From NCBI RefSeq assembly GCF_002105155.1, contig NW_019029077.1, forward strand, positions 1 through 43,739: a stretch of 43,739 nt of DNA. Direction: 5' to 3'. Shown here piece after piece: positions 11,783 to 22,265 of the stretch; the stretch's first letter is position 1, and every line of letters begins with the position of its first letter. Both the position numbers and the translations under genes were made by a program. Origin of the DNA: Lobosporangium transversale. Its lineage: Eukaryota > Mortierellomycota > Mortierellomycetes > Mortierellales > Mortierellaceae. A model generated the notes under the pieces. The model was not told the DNA's origin. It made no database searches and saw only the letters and a list, made by a program, of their open reading frames with translations.

Positions 11783-12135
11783 GTAATAAAACTAAAAAAA
11801 AGTGCAAAGACCACCATGTCCCATGTCCCATGTCCCATGTCCTCATCATGGTCAATGATCTTTTTATTTTTTATTATATATAATCCTCAGTCTTTGTTCA
11901 AGTGCTTATAAGGCTATCAACTTGTTCGAGTCTATAAACATTTATATTGACCCTCCCCTCCCCCCTCCCTTGTGTCCTCAATTGGATTGTCATTCAGCAT
12001 TTTATTTAAAAGCTTCCTTCATTTCCATCTTTGTATTTGTAACTCATTAATAAACAAGAGCTTTCTTGACTATTGCGCTCCTGATCCATCACACCTTTGG
12101 AGGCTGGTGCATAGTTTGTATTCTCATTCTCAAAT

Positions 12136-12246
12136 AAAAAAAAATAAAAAAAATAAAAAAAAATAAAAAAAATAAAAAAAAATAAAAAAAATAAAAAAAA
12201 ATAAAAAAAATAAAAAAAAATAAAAAAAATAAAAAAAAAAAAAAAT
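12136..12246. repeat. (TAAAAAAA)n microsatellite
   Basis: About thirteen units of TAAAAAAA/TAAAAAAAA in tandem, ending in an A run. Confidence 0.95.
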
Positions 12247-12489
12247 AAATGAAAAAAAAAGAGTGGTTCGCACCCCGTACTTATTGATTGCTCGATTTGA
12301 TTAATTTTAATTTCTGCACTGATCGGATGCTCAATGTAACATTGCATATTTGTCCCTTCCTTGGCTCTTATTCAAGTACCATACTCAACATTAGGCTAAT
12401 CATTGCGCACATTCATCCTCTTCTCTATTGCTTTTTAAACGATCTAGCCATCTTTTGCGTGGCCATGCTCCTTCATCCCCAGGCCAGTT

Positions 12490-12590
12490 AGGCCCCAACT
12501 CCAAGGTAGTCAAATATCTCTTCAGCTTGAATGCGCCTACCGGTGCCTGAGCCCCCTTCTTCCCCAATGGATTTGAACTCCAAGTTCAAA
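12490..12590 (-). pseudogene. Decayed LRR units downstream of the LRR gene stop
   Basis: Reading past the stop codon of the LRR gene on the minus strand, repeat-like sequence continues: a LNLEFKSIGEEGG stretch matches the LRR core LDLxxNSIGxEGA, and a DYLGV-type fragment follows. The repeat array was therefore longer and has been cut by the stop. Confidence 0.55.
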
Positions 12591-15500
12591 TCAGTCAAAC
12601 TCGCGTTGAGTACTCAAGTCCAAGGTAGTCAAACTCGTGCTCATCTTGAGTGCATCTGACAGTGCCAGAACTCCCTCATTTCCAATTGAGTTGCGGTGCA
12701 AATCCAGGGTTGCCAATGTCGTATTCGTCTTGAGTGCATCTGACAGTGCTATAGCTCCTTCATCCTTAATATGGTTGTAATGCAAGACCAAGGTAGTTAA
12801 ACTCGTATTCATCTTGAGTGCATATGACAGCGCCACTGCCCCGTCATGCCCAATTAAGTTATAACTCAAGTTCAAAGTAGTCAAACTCGTGTTCATCTTG
12901 AGTGCATCTGACAGTGCCAGAACTCCCTCATTTCCAATTGAGTTGCGGTGCAAATCCAGGGTTGCCAATGTCGTATTCGTCTTGAGTGCATCTGACAGTG
13001 CTAAAGCTCCTCCATTCTCAATATAGTTGCCATGCAAGGCCAAGGTAGTCAAACTCCGGTTCATCTTGAGTGCATCTGAGAGTGCTATAGCTCCTTCTTT
13101 TCTAATTAAGTTGCCATGCAAGTCCAAGGTAGTCAAACTCGTGTTCATCTTGAGTGCATCTGACAGTGCTATAGCTCCTCCTCTCTCAATATAGTTGCCA
13201 TGAAAGACCAAGGTAGTCAAACTCCGGTTCATCTTGAGTGCATTTGACAGTGCTATAGCTCCTTCTTTTCCAATAAAGTTGGAATTCAAGTCCAAGGTAG
13301 TCAAACTCGTGCTCATCTTGAGTGCATCTGACAGTGCCAGAACTCCCTCATTTCCAATTGAGTTGCGGTGCAAATCCAGGGTTGCCAATGTCGTATTCGT
13401 CTTGAGTGCATCTGAGAGTGCTATAGCTCCTTCCTCTTCGATTGAGTTGAAATTCAAGTCCAAGGTAGTCAAACTCGTGTTCATCTTGAGCGCATCTGAC
13501 AGTGCTACAACCCCTTCTTTTCCGATAGAGTTCTCGCACAAATCCAAGCTTGTCAATGTCGTATTCGTCTTGAGTGCTTTTGATAGTGCCTGAGCTCCTT
13601 CATCCCCAATTGATTTATTACTAAAGTCCAAACTGGTTAACGTCGTATTGATCCTTGACAGCATCAGAGCTCCTTCTTTTGCAAATGAGTCATATTCCAC
13701 GTCCAGAATGACCAGAGTCGTGTTAGTCTCGAGTGCCTCAGACAGTATCAGTACTTCTTCCTTTCTGATTGAGTTGTCGAGTAAGTTTAAGGTGATCAAA
13801 ACCCTGTTTGTCTTGAGAGCTTTCGAGAGTGCCACAACCCCTTCTCTCCCAATCGAGTTAAGACTCAAGTCCAAAGCGGTCAATGTCGTATGCGTCTTGA
13901 GTGACTCGGACAGCGCTACAGTTCCTTCTTCTCCGATTGAGTTACCGCGCAAGTTCAAACTTGTTAATGTTGTGTTCGTCTTGAGTGCCATAGCTAGTGC
14001 CAAAGCTCCTTCATTTCCAATTGATTTATTACTAAAGTCCAAGCTAGTTAACGTCGTATTGATCCTTGACAGCATCAGAGCTCCTTCTTTTGCAAATGAG
14101 TCATATTCCACGTCCAGAATGACCAAAGCTGTGTTAGCCTTGAGTGCCTCAGACAGCACCAGAACTTCTTCCTTTCTGATAGAGTTGTCGAGTAAGTTCA
14201 AGTTAGTCAAAGTCCTGTTTATCTTGAGCGTCTCTGAGAGTGCTACAACTCCTTCTTTTCCAATCGAGTTAAGACTTAAGTTTAATGTCACCAATGTAGT
14301 GTTCATCTTGAGCGCCTCAGACAATGCTTCAGCTCCTTCTTTTCCGACTGAGCTGCCACGCAAGTTCAAGGTTGTCAATGTCATGTTCGCCTTGAGTGCT
14401 ATAGCTAGTGCAAAAGCTCCTTCATTTCCGATCGATTTATTACTAAAGTCCAGACTGGTTAACGTTGTATTGATCCTTGACAGCATCAGAGCTCCTTCTT
14501 TTGCAAACGAACCATACTCCAAGTCTAGAACGGTCAACGTTGTGTTCGTTTTCAGTGCCTCAGACAGTGCTGCAGCTCCTTCATCCCCAATTGAGTTGCC
14601 AAGTAAGTTTAAGGTGGTCAAAGCCCTATTTGTCTTGAGTGCCTCAGACAGTGCTACGGCCCCATCTCTCCTGATTGCGTTGTCGCGCAAGTTCAAGGTT
14701 GTCAATGTCGTGTTCGTCTTGAGTGCTTTTGATAGTGCCTGAGCTCCTTCATCCCCAATTGATTTATTACTAAAGTCCAAACTGGTTAACGTCGTATTGA
14801 TCCTTGACAGCATCAGAGCTCCTTCTTTTGCAAATGAGTCATATTCCACGTCCAGAATGACCAGAGTCGTGTTAGTCTCGAGTGCCTCAGACAGTATCAG
14901 TACTTCTTCCTTTCTGATAGAGTTGTCGAGTAAGTTTAAGGTGACCAAAGCCCTGTTTGTCTTGAGAGCTTCCGAGAACGCTGCAACCCCTTCTCTCCCA
15001 ATTGAGTTAAGACTTAAGTCCAAAACGGCTAATGTAGTATTTGTCTTGAGTGACTCGGACAGTGCTACAGCTCCTTCTTCTCCAATTGAGTTGCCGCTCA
15101 AGTTCAAGGTTGTCAACGTCGTGTTCGTCTTGAGCGCTTTTGATACTGCGTGAGCCCCTACGTCCCCGATTGATTTATTACTGAAGTCCAAACTGGTTAA
15201 CGTTGTATTGATCCTTGACAGCATCAGAGCTCCTTCTTTTGCAAATGTATCATACTCAACGTCTAGAATGGCTAGAGTTGTGTTGGTCATGAGTGCTTCA
15301 GACAGTGCCAGAATTCCATTCCCAATTGAGTTGTCGAGTAAGTTTAAAGTTGTCAAAGTTCTGTTTGCCTTGAGTGCTTCAGACAGTGCTTCAGCTCCTT
15401 CTTTCCTGATTGAGTTGCCAGGCAATTTCAAACTTATCAATGATGTGTTCGTCTTTAGTGCTCTGGATAGTGCCTGAGCCCCTTCATCCTTGATTGATTT

Positions 15501-18500
15501 ATTACTGAAGTCCAGGCTGGTTAATGTTGTATTGGTTCTTGACAGCATCAGAGCTCCTTCTTTTGCAAATGAGTCATATTCCACGTCCAGAATGACCAGA
15601 GTCGTGTTAGTCTCGAGTGCCTCAGACAGTATCAGTACTTCTTCCTTTCTGATTGAGTTGTCGAGTAAGTTTAAGGTGATCAAAACCCTGTTTGTCTTGA
15701 GAGCTTTCGAGAGTGCCACAACCCCTTCTCTCCCAATCGAGTTAAGACTCAAGTCCAAAGCGGTCAATGTCGTATGCGTCTTGAGTGACTCGGACAGCGC
15801 TACAGTTCCTTCTTCTCCGATTGAGTTACCGCGCAAGTTCAAACTTGTTAATGTTGTGTTCGTCTTGAGTGCCATAGCTAGTGCCAAAGCTCCTTCATTT
15901 CCAATTGATTTATTACTAAAGTCCAAGCTAGTTAACGTCGTATTGATCCTTGACAGCATCAGAGCTCCTTCTTTTGCAAATGAGTCATACTCCAAGTCCA
16001 GGATGGTCAAAGTCATGTTCGTTTTCAGTGCCTCAGACAGTGCTGCAGCTCCTTCAACCCCAATTGCGTTGCCAAGTAAGTCCAAGGTGGCCAATGTTGT
16101 GTTCGCCTTGAGTGCTATAGCTATTGCCAAGGCTCCTTCATTTCCAATCGATTTATTACTAAAGTCCAAGCTAGTTAACGTCGTATTGATCCTTGACAGC
16201 ATCAGAGCTCCTTCTTTTGCAAATGAGTCATACTCCAAGTCCAGGATGGTCAAAGTCATGTTCGTTTTCAGTGCCTCAGACAGTGCTGCAGCTCCTTCAT
16301 CCCCAATTGAGTTGCCAAGTAAGTTTAAGGTGGTCAAAGCCCTATTTGTCTTGAGTGCCTCAGACAGTGCTACGGCCCCATCTCTCCTGATTGCGTTGTC
16401 GCGCAAGTTCAAGGTTGTCAATGTCGTGTTCGTCTTGAGTGCTTTTGATAGTGCCTGAGCTCCTTCATCCCCAATTGATTTATTACTAAAGTCCAAACTG
16501 GTTAACGTCGTATTGATCCTTGACAGCATCAGAGCTCCTTCTTTTGCAAATGAGTCATATTCCACGTCCAGAATGACCAGGGTCGTGTTAGTCTCGAGTG
16601 CCTCAGACAGTATCAGTACTTCTTCCTTTCTGATAGAGTTGTCGAGTAAGTTCAAGTTGGTCAAACTCCTGTTTATTTTGAGTGCCTCTGAGAGTGCTAC
16701 AGCTCCTTCTTTTCCAACCAAGTTAAGACTTAAGTCTAAAGTGACCAATGTCTTATTTGTCGTTAGTGCCTTAGACAGCTCCAGAGCTTCCTCTTTCCCG
16801 ATTGAATTACCGTGCAAGTTCAAAATGGCCAATGTCGTGTTCGTCTTTAATGCCTTGGATAGCGCCAGAGCTCCTTCTTTCCCAATAAAGTTATCTCTTA
16901 GGTCCAGGGCAGTCAAAGTTGTATTGAGCTTGAGTGAATTTGCAAGTACTCGATATTCACCAGCTCCGATCGATTGAGGTTGTATCTTAAAGGATAGCTG
17001 ATGAAGCTGTGACGATCTTCTGGGCTGTAAATTCGAAAACTTTGTGAGGTCTGGGGGTAGAGCAATATGAATAGTCTTCATGTTGCTAATCTCCATGATG
17101 CGAACAAGTACTTCATATCGTGAAGATGTCAAAAGTATTTTTCTGGTCGCGCTTTCTTGAAACTCCCCAAAATCAAGTCGAAGAATCGATACACTAGACG
17201 TCTTGAGTGCTTTCTCAAATGCTTCAAGGTCAGTCTTGGTCCATTGCCAGCTGAATGTGATGTCTAGCTCGTAAATGCGTCTTGCATTGGTCAGCGCATC
17301 GAAAAATTCCTCAGCTCTGGTTTTCGATCCCAATGTAATAACCACTTTGCCAAGGTGCGAGTCATAATTGCCTCCACTCGCCTCTACTGCATTTTTAAAC
17401 ACTTTTTGCTCTTTTTCTCTATATGTCCAACGATAATGTTCAAAGCAAACCCATTTGACACGGCCTGTTTCCGTCGTGATCCTGTACAAGTTGCCAAGTT
17501 TCCTATCCTCATCGTTAATTCGGAGGAATGTGTCCAGCTGTCGAAGATCAGCCCCTTCAAGCTCTTCATAGTCGTCGAATGTGTTGGCGGTGCTCAAGGC
17601 CGGATACTCCTTGGAAAGCACACCCATATAGGTGATTGAATAAGCGATAGCAGCATCGATCAGATTTGGACCTGGTGTTAGAGAAGTAGCTGGGGATGTT
17701 CCCATTCCCAACTTGAGCAACTGTAAAAGGATGAGCATATACTTCCCATACTTGCGAAAGAACTCTGTGCTGTCTCGGACTTCATACCCATCATGTTTGG
17801 CAATATGGATTTGGTTCCAAAGGCTCTTGCTTGTCTCTGCAGTGTGATCTCCACATTCACAGAGGAAATAAAGGCGGAATTTGCTCCTCAAGATTTTCCT
17901 TGGGTCCCATTTGGTCGTGGTGCCGTCAGGTAAAATGATAAAGAGTCGAGGGATTGGATATTCGTATAGCTCAAAGTTCTGGGTGAGGATAGCATTGGCC
18001 TGCTTTTGAAGGATGGCAAGTCTGTTAAGGGCTTGATTTTGTAGCTCAAGCATTTTATCATCCTTCTCCTTCGCCTCCAATTGGAGTTTTAGCATTTCAT
18101 CATTTTTCTTCTTAGTCTCCAATTGCAGCTCGATAATTTTGTCGTCCTTCTCTTTGACCTCTTGAAACAACTTTTTAATTTGCTCAAGGCCAGACTTGAT
18201 CATTTCGGTTTGTGCGTTGTGGTGAGTAGTAAGGGATTGGTTGAGGAATCGAACCAAACTTGATAATGATAACATAGCATCTTGAGAGGAAGTCTGATTT
18301 ATCAGATTTCTCGAAGACAAAGGGACAACAGCTTTACTGTTGCTGTTGCAGCTGCAATTACAGCTGCAGGTCTGTGATATTTCTGTAATGACGTCCAGGA
18401 CCTTGTTAGGGTAGAATGCAATGCGAAGGGGTTCGATCCTAATAAAAAAAAAAAAAAAAAAAAACCTTTGTCAATTTGGGCTCCACTCTTTTTTCCTTTC

Positions 18501-18735
18501 GGGAGCAATTGACAAGTTTTGTAACATACCAATTGCCATCAGCGTCTAAAAGGAATGGAATGGGACGTCCATCCAATTTGATTCCCACTGCATTCGCAAG
18601 CACTTTTTGAATGTCTTGCAACCACACAGAGTATGATGGGTTGTCATTGTTTGCGGAGATGAAATCAGCCCTGACACAAACTTTTTCAATCTCGTTGTTG
18701 GCATTTCGGAATTGTTGGTATTTTTGTTCTGTCAT
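12591..18735 (-). CDS. Giant LRR protein with Mortierellaceae-type header, coiled coil and about 52 RNI-like repeats
   Basis: Exon 1 (18735-18530) and exon 2 (18438-12591) join at a split Trp codon (TG|G), giving about 2017 aa. The intron is 91 nt, GTATGT..TTATTAG. Residues 1-90 are a header (WLQDIQKVLANAVG, PFLLDADGNWIEPLRI, PNKVLDVI) that I recall from Mortierellaceae LRR and effector-like proteins. Residues 149-212 are a coiled coil built from three copies of a KxKDDKxxELQLE unit. Residues about 232-320 are a middle domain (PRLFIILPDG, FRLYFLCECGDHT) of unknown fold. From about residue 561 to the end run about 52 leucine-rich repeats of 28 residues, consensus NTTLTTLNLxxNSIGxEGAxALSEALKT, the ribonuclease-inhibitor class that makes a curved binding solenoid. 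No NACHT or NB-ARC motif is visible. A role in recognition (self/non-self or symbiont) is inference. The array ends mid-repeat. Confidence 0.85.
13654..14105. repeat. Perfect internal duplication A1 in the LRR array
   Basis: This 452-bp segment is identical, base for base as read by eye, to 15538-15989 (offset 1884 bp). It covers between five and six LRR units. Confidence 0.9.
14543..14864. repeat. Perfect internal duplication B1 in the LRR array
   Basis: This 322-bp segment is identical to 16259-16580 (offset 1716 bp). The match continues past a single mismatch to about 14935. Confidence 0.9.
15538..15989. repeat. Perfect internal duplication A2 in the LRR array
   Basis: Second copy of the 452-bp segment at 13654-14105. 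The first mismatch on the right is position 15990 (c versus t). Confidence 0.9.
16259..16580. repeat. Perfect internal duplication B2 in the LRR array
   Basis: Second copy of the 322-bp segment at 14543-14864, single mismatch at 16581. Confidence 0.9.
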
Positions 18736-20150
18736 TTCGATGGATGGTGAAGGATGAGAAGATGAAGAATTTCCTCATTTCCAAGGACTTTGTCAACTTT
18801 TTCACTCTTGTCACTCCAAGTGGCGAAGGAGGAAAAAGAAATACCGTCTTTTGCTTGACCCCTGAAACTCGCTCGCTATTGCGCTTTGCTCATGTTGTAC
18901 AGCTTGGTCTTGTTTGTTTTGCTGGCCATGTTTCATCTTCCATCTCTTTATTTACTACTGATTATTGACCATCTTCGACCTCATCTGCAGTACACATGTT
19001 GCATTATATTATGTCTTTGTCTCAAGCAGAGGCAACCGGACAACAACTGTTCAACTATTCAAAATAGCTCTGTCTATAACTTAGTTTATAGAAAGTATTT
19101 CGGTTAGCTCAGAACCTACCAAGGCACCCCTAAATCTGCGACAGTTGCCTTGCAAAAATGACATATTTTGATCTCTTGCGCTATAATTGAAGTCCACTGC
19201 TGCGACTAGCAACCATTTATATGGGTTGTTGGTTATTGATGATGTAGTAGAGCAACAATAGATGCGATCAAGGGATCTTCATTAAATAAAAAGATAAAAA
19301 TCTTGGTTTAAGAAGATTAAGGAAAAATACACCGTCAATTAATCGTATTTCTTCATGTCGGTAAAGTTCAACTTATTGGCCGATGAGATGACACAAACAA
19401 GAAGGAAGGAAGACCAAAAGCTGATCTCTTCAGATACACGATTAATTCACTTGCAGCATTCATGATGTCCAACTCGTCCATCTATGTTCAGACAGCTCTA
19501 TCAGAAACGGCACCTCGTATTATCATTTCGGCAAAGGAAGCATCCAAGATTTCTTTTTGGATATGTTAGCCGTCCCTTATTATCGTTCAGTTACCGAATA
19601 GTTTGCGGAGAAATACAATGGAGAAAATTTTGTAACTGTAATCTATACATTGGCACCTGTCAACATTTCTTCCAAGTCTTGGAGGGTACAGGAGGAGCAT
19701 CCCATGCCAATCGAGCCTTTTTTTTCAAGAATACTTTAAACTCAGTCAGGAAGGGCGGGGTGTGCCAAGCGAGCTATCGAGGAATATAAGATGGAGAGAA
19801 CCCTGGCAAAAATGTCAAGGCTGAATTCTACCCATTCCGGTAATATCGAGAGTAATATGAGATCCGTTTATTAGCTTCGATGTGATTCAAATTAAATGGA
19901 ATTTTCGCGATGCTTAACAAATAAGCAATCAAACACATTGCTGTTATCACTCCAAGTATATGTGCAGTTCCTCCAAAAATTGCCCAATAAATGTGCTTTT
20001 TTTTGGCATTCCTCATTAACTTGGTAAATGGGCACTCAGCATTCATAGCAATGAATCTCCTCCTTCATTTATCTTATATTTATTCTAACCGACATCGACT
20101 GCTTGCAGTTTTGCATAAACTTTCATTCAAGAACATTGAAAGGATCATTT

Positions 20151-20188
<38 letters not shown>

Positions 20189-20280
20189 ACGCTGTAACTT
20201 ACAATACTATTGCTTATCCTTGATGTACTACTAATAATCAATGTAGCCTCCTTTGGTTTCATAGCGTTTATTAATACGCA
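18736..20280. other. LRR gene upstream region and unassigned DNA
   Basis: The first few hundred bases should contain the promoter and 5' UTR of the LRR gene. Beyond about 19100 I see no supported gene. A 72-codon minus-strand frame at 19828-20046 has one hydrophobic stretch but no further support. A run of about 27 A lies at 20157-20183. Confidence 0.4.
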
Positions 20281-20284
20281 TTAG

Positions 20285-21120
20285 CATGCTCTAGTTTGGA
20301 TAAAGTCAATAGGAGTGTATGACCAAGTTTATCGACTCTTTCCCATAGGTCCTTCAGTGACCTTGGCCTCTTATCATTGGCAAGCACCTTTAAAATATGA
20401 GTCCATACATGTTCAATTACATCGAAGTTTGGAGGATTGGCAAATAACTCAAGAATAGTAATGTTGGGCTTTGATACATAGTCCTAGACGGTCCGAGCAG
20501 TGTGCACTCGAGCGTTATCCTGTTTGAAAATGAATGTTACTGGATCCCTGCAGTACCAATCCCGAGGGAAGCACATTTTCATCGAGCATGTTGACATAGA
20601 TCCCTGTATGCATGCCCTCTGAGAGTAGACACACGTCGCAAACCCCATAAACTGTGATACAGTCCCAGATTGTGATCATACCACCTTCACTTTGGGTTGT
20701 TTTCTGGACTTGATGTGGTCGGATATGCTTATGCTCGGATCTATTATAGCAATATCCCCTTCCACAAGTCATCATCCTACTGAAAACAGATTTATCAGAA
20801 AATATAACCTTCTCCCAGTCTTGTATCGTTCAATGTAAGTATCCTTAACGCCTCTCGATTTGATCTGCTGTCAGTTGGGTTTCTTTCGTCAGACGTATGC
20901 CTTCAGTTCCTCATTTCTCATGATCCTCCTAGCAGTGTTCATGCAGACTTGCACTTGCTCAATCGATTGAATCATTTCTTTGACGTCGTTGATGCTGCTT
21001 GTACAGTATGTGTCGAGCTCATGAATTGATGAATGACTCTCTCCTGTTCAGATTCAGGAGTGGTCACGTGCGCTTGATTAATTTGTTCCGCATCTTCATC
21101 CTTCTTTCATTCGTTCTGCC
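20285..21120 (-). pseudogene. Tc1/mariner-type transposase relic
   Basis: Minus-strand fragments in several frames follow the order of a Tc1-family transposase. There is an HTH-to-linker part (ARRIMRNEELKAYV, RKKPNLTADQIERR), then DWEKVIFSDKSVFSRM with the first catalytic Asp. After GGMITIWDCITVYG comes FKQDNARVHTA with the second Asp, and the PPNFDVIEHVW block keeps the third acidic residue (Glu). In-frame stops and frame changes (for example near 20520 and several between 20820 and 20960) disable it. I could not fix the terminal inverted repeats. The enzyme class cuts and pastes DNA at TA sites. Confidence 0.8.
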
Positions 21121-21986
21121 AGTCAAAAATCAATTCGCGTTTTAGTTTTCCTAGGCTCCCAGGATAACAGCAGACTAATGGTCATGGTCTACGTCGCCAA
21201 GTAAATTTAAAATAAGATTGCACTATATATCTTCTTTCTAATGTTCGGATCCCAGATGAAGTTTACTCTGTTATCATAATTCTGAATATGGCGAAAAACT
21301 TCTTGGAGCAAACTTTATTTAGATTGTCTTGAACGCGTATTAGCTCTAAGTACTCCAGTATAAATGCCGTAGAGTTCCTAGCATAATAACTCGCAATCTG
21401 CAATAAACTCATTGCCTTATCCCTATCCTTGTTCCTCAGTTACTTATCATTCCTTGCAATCATGTCTGTCCTTGACACTTCCAGAATGCAAAAGAGTATA
21501 GTTTTCTAGGTTGCCATTTAGTGTAATTGTGCGCTGAAATAACTGATTCGAGAGTAGCCAAGAGCGAAAGGGGCTGAAAGGCTGTGAGTGAGAATGTGTG
21601 TGTTATTGTAACGAAGGGAAGTGAGAGGGTGATGGAATGGAAAGAGGAATGAATGAAAGAAAGAGGGATGTGTAGAAGATTGGATAATAGCATTATATCA
21701 CTCACCATACTTATAAAGGCAAAATTATTAATTCATCAGAACAATTCTCTCATTTCATCATCCTTCATCCATCCAAAACAGCATGGTATAAAACTATGGC
21801 TACTTTTTTTTACTTCCCTCCTTAATAGCTCTCCTTTGTTACTGGTTGAAAGACCCTCTGTTTTGTGCTAAAAGCAGAATGAAAAGACGCTTAAAAGGCA
21901 GTGTGGGTTGGTCAGAAAGTGCTGCGCACAGAACCTAGTTTGGATTATTGGTAAACCTTATTCCCCAATAAAAAAAAAAAAAATTT
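21121..21986. other. Unassigned spacer between the mariner relic and the foldback/DIRS block
   Basis: A/T-rich sequence with purine-rich stretches (21590-21670). Part may belong to the ends of the Tc1/mariner element. No supported gene. Confidence 0.4.
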
Positions 21987-22233
21987 GATCTGGAAGTGCT
22001 ACAAAGGACGCACTATCCTCATTATCAGAGTAGCCATGGGACATATGTGTGACCTCTTTTTATTCCTTCTGACCGAGAAAAAACTAAAAATAAAATAAAT
22101 AAAATCTAGCGTTCGCTCTGATCTACTCTCTATCTAGTAACGAGTGAAAAGAAAAGGGAGGTGTGGGAGGGACATATGTCCCATGGCTACTCTGATAATG
22201 AGGATAGTGCGTCCTTTGTAGCACTTCCAGATC
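21987..22233. mobile_element. 247-bp foldback element carrying a DIRS end
   Basis: Arms 21987-22048 and 22172-22233 are perfect 62-bp inverted repeats around a 123-bp loop. Most of the loop (about 22049-22136) is nearly identical, inverted, to the right terminal part of the neighbouring DIRS element (about 26080-26162). The arms contain a variant of the DIRS terminal repeat (TTATCAGAGTAGCCATGGGA against TTATCCTCGTAGCCATGGTC). It therefore looks like a deletion derivative of a related DIRS element with extended palindromic arms. It ends one base before the full DIRS starts. Confidence 0.75.
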
Positions 22234-22234
22234 A

Positions 22235-22262
22235 TTATCCTCGTAGCCATGGTCCATATGTG
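22235..22262. repeat. DIRS inverted terminal repeat, left
   Basis: 28 bp, exact reverse complement of 26163-26190. Confidence 0.93.
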
Positions 22263-22265
22263 ACT

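Larger units (their letters stand above)
7745..12490. other. Gene-poor, low-complexity intergenic region
   Basis: About 4.7 kb of A/T-rich DNA with many simple repeats. Open frames here are artefacts of homopurine and homopyrimidine tracts (poly-Phe, poly-Ser, poly-Lys translations). It contains the promoter of the CEP120-like gene at its left edge and the 3' flank of the LRR gene at its right edge. The only stretch that looks exonic is at 10873-10951 on the minus strand. Confidence 0.6.

Noticed and set aside
12600-16960. Regular 84-bp repeats that could suggest a CRISPR or satellite array
   Set aside because: Unit length equals 28 codons, substitutions respect the LRR consensus, and there are no unique spacers; it is coding repeat DNA.
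13234-16977. Long open frames (up to 364 codons) on the plus strand across the LRR gene
   Set aside because: They are antisense shadows: the 84-bp unit lacks stops in that frame, so the frame stays open repeat after repeat, and the translation is only a Ser/Ala/Pro/Val periodic sequence.
19828-20046. 72-codon minus-strand frame with one hydrophobic helix
   Set aside because: Single short frame in transposon-derived DNA, no splice partners and no recognised family; not enough to call a gene.
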